This document shows positions 57,713-64,000 of a stretch of 64,000 nucleotides of DNA, in pieces. Made by a program: the position numbers and the translations under genes. Under the pieces are notes generated by a model. It was not told where the DNA came from. It made no database searches and was given only the letters and a program-made list of their open reading frames with translations. Within the stretch, counting starts at the first letter, position 1, and each line of letters starts with the position of its first letter. Source of the DNA: Smallanthus sonchifolius (lineage: Eukaryota; Streptophyta; Magnoliopsida; Asterales; Asteraceae); assembly GCA_023525975.1 (NCBI GenBank), contig CM042042.1, forward strand, positions 7,757,501 to 7,821,500, read 5' to 3'.

Positions 57713-58005
57713 CTGCTACTTTACCTCAGAGAATACTTTAAGAAGTTCATCGTTTGAGACGAGCACAGGTGGGCTAGCGGATATTCCGGATCCCGAAAAA
57801 CCCGCAGAAACAGTCTTCCGAGGCTGACCATCATTCTTTTTTCTGGAATGAAGGAAGGGGAGAAATAGGGCTGACTAGCCCGGAGGTTGAAGATGGAGCA
57901 GAGACAGAAACATTTTTAGATTGGGACGACATTTTTTAAATCAGTTTCGAAAGATAATTATTAAAAAAAAATTCAATAAAGATTTGAAGATAAAAAGCAC
58001 CACTT

Positions 58006-58023
58006 GCCCCACGATGGGCACCA
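58006..58023 (-). promoter_or_regulatory. Tat element primer-binding site
   Basis: TGGTGCCCATCGTGGGGC on the minus strand, three bases inside the 5' LTR. It begins with the TGG expected opposite a tRNA CCA end. The tRNA species was not assigned. Confidence 0.7.
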
Positions 58024-58026
58024 AAT

Positions 58027-58586
58027 TGTTTTGGGTAAAAATTATGTAAACTAACTTTGTAACCAAATTTCGACAGTGAGGTAGCGTGCTTTGTGAAATC
58101 TACGAATATAAAACCGTAAAATCAACACGAGTGTTTACGAGGAAAGCCATTGATCCTTGATGATCTCCGTCATAAAACCTCGGGAGCTGACGAAAGTCGG
58201 GCTGCCTTGATGTCTTGTATAAAACTGAAATTATCGAGTACAAAAGAGAGCCAAAGAGATCGTGAACTAAGTGTTACAGTTGTTTTTTAGTGCGGGTGTT
58301 GTGTGTTTCTAAACGATCTCATCAGTAGTTAAATACAAATCATCTATAACTAACTATCCGAGAAATATGTTCTTGACCCTATCTTCTCCTTGTGACTGTT
58401 GTAAGTTGGTTCACACGTAGTCCACGTCCCTAGAGCGAGTCTTCAGGTGAGTATTGCATTACAAATGTTTTACCTGTCATTAATGAAGAAAATAATAGAC
58501 AAGTAACCGTTAGCAACAATATTCAGGATACCGGATTCTGGATTATGCATCATTCAGGATCCTGCCTTGAAATTTAGCCCATAACA
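58027..58586 (-). repeat. Tat element 5' LTR
   Basis: 560 bp, pairs with 27188-27764. Confidence 0.93.
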
Positions 58587-58591
58587 GTTAG

Positions 58592-59072
58592 ACGCTGAAT
58601 TCAATGTGGAAAGTTTGTCATAAAGATATTGGAACACATTAACATAATCATCCCAAAGTATGTGTTCAGACTGCAAGATAAAGAAAGTTGAAATTTAATT
58701 ATTTAATAGTTCATTGGTAAATTGTAGTGCATGTGCAAGAGTAATGAACTACCTATAAGAATATGAAGTTTAGCAGCTTCAAGAAGCTTTGAACTTAAGC
58801 TTTGATATATTCTTTGAAGGATTAGGACACATACTAGTAAACATTGTGTTAAGTGGAATTCGGATTTGTAAACGTATGTGTATACTACCTACATGTATTT
58901 AAATGGATAACTTGGGTTCAATCCATTGTGACACACTATTATTCAAATATTTGTATAGTTTAGTATACAGTGAAAATTCAATTCGTGGGATATTTTCATT
59001 TATGCATACATTTGTGTTTCTGTGAGAATAGTTAAGTTAATCATGGATATCACTAAAATTGGGAGGGGGGCA
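58592..59072 (+). mobile_element. copia element, 3' untranslated part with PPT
   Basis: Continuation of the copia element split by the Tat insertion. It ends in the polypurine tract GGGAGGGGGGCA (59061-59072) immediately before a TGTTGG LTR start, on the plus strand like the RNase H at 26740-27187. Confidence 0.7.
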
Positions 59073-59726
59073 TGTTGGTAATTTTAGTGTTATTGGATTA
59101 ACTTGTTGATTGAGAAAATAATATTAGAGACTAAACGAGTTAGGTGACGCAGGAGTGCGGACTCTATTTAATTCTAACTGTTATTTGGCTTTGTAATTAA
59201 CCATTGAACTCATTGTTTAAGCACTTGGGCTTACATTAAGTGATTAGTTTAATTGGGCTTCCTACAATAATGGTACTTGACTTAATGATAAGTTGGGTCT
59301 TCGATTAAAGCCAATATGGTATATACAACATATGGATCTCGATCAGATTGAGCATACACACACATACGCATATGAACAGAGAGAAAAGGAAGGTGATTAC
59401 AAGTTTTCATATGCGATCATCAAAGAACCTTAAAGATCCGACTTCAATGTAAATAAATTCTCTGTCTAATCCGATAAATCATTGCGTGTAACCCGCAATA
59501 GATTTATCTGATAGTGTTTCACGATTCAGAGAATAATCCAAGTTTCATTCAAGATCAAATTTGGTCTCCAGCTATTTTTTTATTCGAATTCTTTGTTTAA
59601 GACTATAAATACAACAAAGAATCCTACTAACCAATGATATCACTATATCATGTAAATCATAACTTATACTTGCATGTGATCTTCAAGAGGTTGTGACAAC
59701 AAACTAATATAAGCATAACTCTAACA
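59073..59726 (+). repeat. copia 3' LTR
   Basis: Starts TGTTGGTAATTTTAG right after the PPT and probably ends CATAACTCTAACA at 59726 (about 654 bp). The 5' LTR was not found, so the end is inferred from the CA terminus only. Confidence 0.6.
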
Positions 59727-60832
59727 TGAGCCTTATGCTAGAGGGAAATTAGACGTCTATCACTACGCCACATGTTGAATGTTTTCTTCTTTTCAACCCT
59801 TGAAGTGTCATCACCTCTCACCTTTTGCCATCGATTTCCTCTTCTTCTTCTTTTTTTATTTTTTTTTATTACTTTGATGTTTATTTTTTTAATTTTAATT
59901 TTTTTATTACTTTTATATTTTATTTTTATTTTTCTCTTATATGTTTTAAAATATAATGTTTTCTTAAATACTGAACATAATGTTGCGACGTTCTTATTTT
60001 TATCTACGTTTCAATGTAAACTTTATTCAAAACCGAGCCGGGTCAAACATATATATATTTTCTCTTTTATTTTTAAATTCAATTTGTTGTTCCACGACGC
60101 TCATTTTCACAACAACGTAATTTTATAGTTCGCAACTTTGTGTCTGTGATTGTACAACTTTTAAATTTAATTTGGTGTTCATCACTTTTTATTTTATTGG
60201 CTTTCAATTGGGATGTTCCCGGTCAGCTTGTTAAGGAAACTTATCATGGGTTGCAATAAGCTAGTTCAAGCTGTTAATTTAAATGGGCTAATTGGGTGTC
60301 GTCTAAGGTTGACTGCTTTGTATGACACATGTTGCAAAACAAGATTCATGTTCTTGGAAATTTGTGGAAAAGAGGCGTTTTAGTACATCTCATCGCCTGT
60401 TCTTTTAGCGACTTGACCGAAGATGTGCTTTTGTTTACACGGTGATTTGATGGATTTGAAAAGCGCGAAATATGTTGCTTTTTAGGAGAGACACATGCTC
60501 ACCTTTAAAGACGGTGAATGAAATAAAACATGTTTCGTTCAATTGGATTAAGTACAGGGCTAAGATAGATAGTATGTTGTGGACTAATTGGTGTTATTCC
60601 CCGTCATTTTCTTTTTGATTGTGTTTTTTTTTATTGTTCTATGCTATGAGAGGGGGTGAGGGAGTTTAAGTGAGGGGCTTCAGGGGAGAAAGAGTTTTTT
60701 TTATGGGTGTTGGATGGGTCCTTCAAAACGGGTGTGGGTATTGGGTGGGTCCCATATGATTAAATATGTGGTATTTTATACACTTTGGTATTTCTCTTGT
60801 CATGTAACATCCAAGTAAAAAACCAACAAAGG
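59727..60832. other. intergenic
   Basis: Low-complexity T-rich tract at 59840-59940, then mixed sequence. The long frame at 59772-60128 is driven by this T-richness and has no domain. Confidence 0.5.
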
Positions 60833-60835
60833 TGA

Positions 60836-60940
60836 ACCTATCCAATTTTTACAGTGCGATGGTTGGCTGTTCACAGCCTAGCTGTACCTACCGTTTCTTT
60901 TTTGGGGTCAATATCAGCAATGCAGTTCATACAACGATAA
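60836..60940 (+). pseudogene. psbF: psbF, 5'-truncated plastid copy
   Basis: Thirty-four codons plus TAA encode cytochrome b559 beta from residue 6 (TYPIFTVRWLAVHSLAVPTV to FIQR). The haem-ligand His (WLAVH) is kept. A Ser replaces the usual Gly after it, through a G-to-A type change. Confidence 0.93.
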
Positions 60941-60962
60941 ACCTAATCCGAATTATAGAGCT

Positions 60963-61079
60963 ACGACACAATCAAACCCAAACGAACAAAATGTTGAATT
61001 GAATCGTACCAGCCTCTACTGAGGGTTATTACTCATTTTTGTACTTGCTGTTTTATTTTCCAATTATTTCTTCAATTAA
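60963..61079 (+). pseudogene. psbL: psbL, plastid copy with ACG start and nonsense codon
   Basis: Thirty-eight codons from ACG: TQSNPNEQNVELNRTSLY, then TGA (61020-61022) at position 20 where Trp is normal, then GLLLIFVLAVLFSNYFFN and TAA. In many plastids psbL starts with ACG and is edited to AUG, so the DNA-level ACG shows a genomic, not reverse-transcribed, origin. Confidence 0.94.
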
Positions 61080-61227
61080 GAAAATGAGAGAGAACTAAAA
61101 TAATATACTAATCATTCTAGGTATTATCTCTCTTAGCCCATTCGGAAGGATATCATCTCATAATTATCCATGATTGTTTATGTCTCTAGCATGACCACTT
61201 GATGAAATGAGGAAGGAAGTGGCGTAA

Positions 61228-61350
61228 ATGGCTGATACTACTGGAAGAATTCCTCTTTGGATAATAGGTACTGTAGCTGGTATTCTTGTGATCGGTTTAG
61301 TAGGCGTTTTCTTTTACGGTTCATATTCCGGATTGGGTTCATCTCTGTAG
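61228..61350 (+). pseudogene. psbJ: psbJ, intact-frame plastid copy
   Basis: Forty codons plus stop encode the complete photosystem II J subunit (MADTTGRIPLWIIGTVAGIL to GSYSGLGSSL). The frame is intact, but it has no plastid promoter context beyond the inserted piece and no transit peptide, so it is a nuclear relic presumed non-functional. Confidence 0.94.
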
Positions 61351-62245
61351 TAATCGGATGAATTGAGTTGTATACATGAAAGCGTAAGAACTCAACGGAT
61401 TCCCTTCTTTGTTTGTCTGATTTGAGGGAGAAGGTCCCGTTGAGTTCTTAATAATTATTATTAGAATATTTTTTTATAAGTTCATTGAATAAGTTCTATT
61501 TACTCAACAAATTTTCCCCTTCTTTCTTTTCTACAACTAATAAAAATCGTTGTTTTAGACGATGTATATGTAGAAAGCCCTTTGATGAATCCGTATTGAT
61601 GCTTTATTACGCAATTTTTTTCCTGTATGTGTTCCTAAGAAAAGGAATTTGTCTATTTTTCGGGGTCTCAAAGGAGCGTGGAAACACCTAAGAACTTTTA
61701 AATGAAAATGGAAAATAGATAAAAGAAAGATACTTTTACTTTACTCTTGCTCTTAGGAAAATTGATACTATCAAAGATTTTCTCTGTTTTATACTTTTGA
61801 TTCTCACTTAAAATACTTAGAAATTAGTGCTTCGACTAGAGTGCTATTGGTATAATAAATTTATTTTGGGCTGCCAATGGGGTTTCTATGGATAACCAAG
61901 ACCACAAAGTTATGAATATAAAATAAGAACAAAAAATACAATAAACTATTAAATTACTAAGGTAATGAGTGAGATCTAAATGGTTTTAGTTTAATAAGAT
62001 GAAAGTCAGAAAAACACAATATAAAAACTAAGGACCATTTTAATAATTCGATGTTTTGTGCCGGTAGGTAGCATTTCCATCCATGATTTGAAAGATCACG
62101 TTCATATATATAAAGTCTTTTCTACGGTTTGGTTTACTTATGCAAGTGTATTCATTTGTATAAAACTCTAATGACGTATGTATTCTTTTGTTGTTTGAAA
62201 AATAACAAAACTAAATTTTATTGTTTTTAGTTAACGTATATTCTT

Positions 62246-62348
62246 CCATTGGGGTGGTGGTCTAATGGTAGAGACAAAACCTTTAAAAAACCTAAAGGTT
62301 ATAGGCTCAAGTACCACTAGGTGAAGAAATTTGTTGGTCAAAAAAAAA
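62246..62348 (+). mobile_element. SINE, family C, with target duplication
   Basis: About 103 bp with A-box-like TGGTCTAATGG (62258-62268), B-box-like GGCTCAAGTACC (62304-62315) and a poly(A) tail (about 62341-62348). It is flanked by AGTTAACGTATATTCTT (62229-62245) and AGTTAACATATATTCTT (62349-62365), a 17-bp duplication with one difference. Confidence 0.85.
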
Positions 62349-62365
62349 AGTTAACATATATTCTT

Positions 62366-62721
62366 TTATAGTTATACTAGGTTAAAATCTTATTTATTAC
62401 ACAGATTAAATTAATATAATATTATTTATTACTTAATAAAAATTTAATTTTTAGAAACTCGTGTTTTACAGAGGTTGAATAAACCCGTGAAATACAATAT
62501 ATTATGGCCGGAGATTTATTAATATAAAGATTAGTCTTTTTTTAAAGTATATTATTATTTAAAAAATAGAGGCGTATTTAATACAAGAGAGAAGCGAGAA
62601 AAATATGATGAGAATGAATATGGAGTTGACACGTGACATAAAAAACCTTTATTCATTATATAGTATAGATATAGATTTTATACGTTAATTAGACTCTACA
62701 ATATTTATTATTATAGAGAAG
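62366..62721. other. intergenic
   Basis: AT-rich, no recognised feature. Confidence 0.4.
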
Positions 62722-62999
62722 AGTTCAAATGATAACCAGTTTTTTAAATGATAATCACTCTCAAACAATCATATAATTTATAAATCATATTTTCTTTTAA
62801 TTGTTAAATACTCTTTGAACATATATGTTGAACATAAATACGAAAATGAGAAATCTTACATATACGTACCATGTAATGTTACATATACGTGACACATAGT
62901 GTGACGTATATGTAACACTAACATAATGATAATTGTTACATATATGTAACACTATATTTGAGAGTGGTTATCACATAAAGATTTATTATCATTTGAACT
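62722..62999. mobile_element. MITE with AGTTCAAATGATAA termini
   Basis: Left AGTTCAAATGATAACCAG...CACTCTCAAA and right TTTGAGAGTGGTTATCA...TTATCATTTGAACT are imperfect inverted repeats of about 45 bp. The interior repeats TTACATATACGT-like words in both orientations. A target duplication is not obvious, so the superfamily is unassigned. Confidence 0.75.
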
Positions 63000-63660
63000 G
63001 GATTCTATTAGTATATTCCCTATAATTATTATAATCCGAGTGTTTGTATATAGTAGTTTTTATCTGTTTCTAAACAACTTAAATCGTTAGTTATCGTTAG
63101 ATAAGGGTGGGAAAACAGAGAAATTAGTTGTCTTGTTGCTTATAATATTTCATCTTATGTGTTGGATAACAATGGTTTAATGCTAAATTCAAGATTGTTA
63201 ATCCCTTGTTTTGATAATGATAAGGAATTAATAACTCATGTTACTATTTGTTGATTCAATACGATCATATACCACACACATGTCCTTATACACTTGATCA
63301 ATCATCAGTCACAAGCTAAACGTTCAACGATGATGAAAACGTTCGGGTCAACAAAGTCTACACAGAGAAGGTCAAAGTTCAAACAGTCAAATGAATATAA
63401 TGGGAATTGTGAAAGATTATAAAATAAGTTTTTTATATAATCTAAACACGTTTATAAAATATCATTTTTATAAAACTAAGATTATTTCCCAAAAAGTTCT
63501 TATAAAACATCAAATTATTTATCAAGACTTGGAATTATATAAAGATTGGTTTTTGAATTAATTTGAATTTGGAAGATGGTGGATAGAGTTTGTTAAGCTT
63601 GGTAAAGATTCAAATGCCATCCACCTAGTAGATACAAAACTACTTTAAATGGTTTAAAGA
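63000..63660. other. intergenic
   Basis: AT-rich sequence with no coding or repeat signal recognised. Confidence 0.4.
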
Positions 63661-63664
63661 CAGT

Positions 63665-64000
63665 GTTGGATCGGGATCTACCTTGATCCAATGATTCAAC
63701 ACATTAACCGAACCAAATCGTGCAGAATCCGATTTGATTGGCAATCCAATCTATGACACGGATCGGGTCGTAAGAAACGAGCGGATTAGATGTCGAAACG
63801 AAGGTTTCTATCGACCCTTTGGTGTAGAGAAGTTGGATACAAGACCTGGAAACTCTCAACGGACAGAGATTCGACAATACAGGTGCAAAGAGTTTTTGTG
63901 TTCTGTTGCTTAGTCTGGTTCTGTGTGTATATGTGTTGTATCTTGTGTTGTTGTGTGTGCTCATGAAGTGAAAGTTCTATATATAGTGCTGAGGCCATTC
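63665..64000 (-). mobile_element. possible copia LTR, 3' part, running off the window
   Basis: On the minus strand a strong TATA box (ACTATATATAG, 63978-63988) is followed by an A/C-rich leader (CACACAACAACACAAGATAC) and ends near GATCCAACA (about 63667). That is the R/U5 pattern of plant copia LTRs. No primer site follows. A promoter and 5' UTR of a host gene is the alternative. Confidence 0.3.

Larger units (their letters stand above)
27188..58586 (-). mobile_element. outer Ty3/gypsy element, Tat lineage (hosts the nest)
   Basis: Bounded by LTRs 27188-27764 and 58027-58586, both starting TGTTTTGGG and ending CCCATAACA. The target duplication is GTTAG (27183-27187 and 58587-58591). Order on the minus strand is 5' LTR, primer site, gag, protease, RT, RNase H, second (archaeal-type) RNase H, integrase, antisense ORF, PPT, 3' LTR. 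That order, with the second RNase H and antisense ORF, is the known layout of Tat-lineage elements. LTRs differ at about 28 of 560 positions plus a 17-bp indel (counted by eye). Removing the later insertions leaves about 9.8 kb. Stops and shifts in pol make it inactive. Confidence 0.92.
60833..61830 (+). other. nuclear plastid DNA insertion (psbF-psbL-psbJ and psbJ-petA spacer)
   Basis: A contiguous piece of plastid genome in the gene order of the psbEFLJ operon. It starts inside psbF at about codon 6 and extends past psbJ into sequence resembling the psbJ-petA spacer. The right border is not sharp: plastid-like sequence fades between about 61800 and 61860. Confidence 0.9.

Noticed and set aside
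59772..60128. 118-codon frame rich in Phe/Leu, membrane-protein-like
   Set aside because: It is produced by a T-rich low-complexity tract and shows no other coding sign.
61228..61350. psbJ as a functional nuclear gene
   Set aside because: The frame is intact but it lies in a plastid DNA insertion next to broken psbF and psbL, and has no transit peptide.
63704..63998. Two overlapping minus-strand frames at the window end as a gene
   Set aside because: They are in different frames over the same A/C-rich leader-like sequence with no domain. An LTR or UTR is more likely.

Overview
The window is plant nuclear DNA, almost certainly from a eudicot. It holds intron-bearing plant genes (a PP2C phosphatase, a class-3 lipase, a BiP-type HSP70), a fragment of plastid DNA, and a dense load of plant retrotransposons, MITEs and tRNA-derived SINEs. 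The element types would fit a large repeat-rich genome such as an Asteraceae, but that placement is inference only.

Left third (1-26.7 kb), genic with small repeats. 485-1700 (+) is the 3' part of a clade-E-like PP2C gene that begins before the window. 2.5-3.3 kb is a minisatellite built on TTACACAATGA. 4768-9685 (-) is a complete seven-exon lipase class 3 gene (plant DAG-lipase-like), broken in this copy by one extra base in exon 5. 10.1-11.1 kb is a Tourist-like MITE with a hAT MITE inside it. 11.9-14.0 kb looks like a solo gypsy LTR. 14785-16621 (+) is a BiP-like HSP70 that keeps its signal peptide and ATPase domain but stops exactly at an exon border before the substrate-binding domain. 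17-26 kb holds decayed hAT, PIF/Harbinger, SINE and LTR remains, including a MITE with perfect 13-bp TIRs and a TTA duplication.

Central block (26.7-59.7 kb), a four-deep retrotransposon nest. A decayed Ty1/copia element (RNase H at 26.7-27.2 kb; PPT and 3' LTR at 59.1-59.7 kb) was split by a Tat-lineage Ty3/gypsy element (27188-58586, duplication GTTAG). That element carries a second, archaeal-type RNase H and an antisense extra ORF. Its integrase was split by a Met-primed, chromovirus-like gypsy element (31403-52200, duplication ATTGG), whose protease/RT junction was in turn split by a related, gag-less element (36753-47541, duplication AATAA). A 746-bp hAT MITE (53127-53872, duplication GTAATCAA) sits in the Tat element's second RNase H. 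LTR pair divergence counted by eye falls from about 5.0% (outer) to 1.2% (middle) to 0.9% (inner), the order nesting requires. All three gypsy elements read on the minus strand.

Right end (59.7-64 kb). A roughly 1-kb nuclear insertion of plastid DNA (60.84 to about 61.8 kb) carries psbF (5'-truncated), psbL (ACG start kept, one nonsense change) and an intact psbJ reading frame, in plastid operon order. A SINE with a 17-bp target duplication, a MITE and a probable copia LTR fragment follow. No functional tRNA or rRNA gene and no CRISPR were seen.
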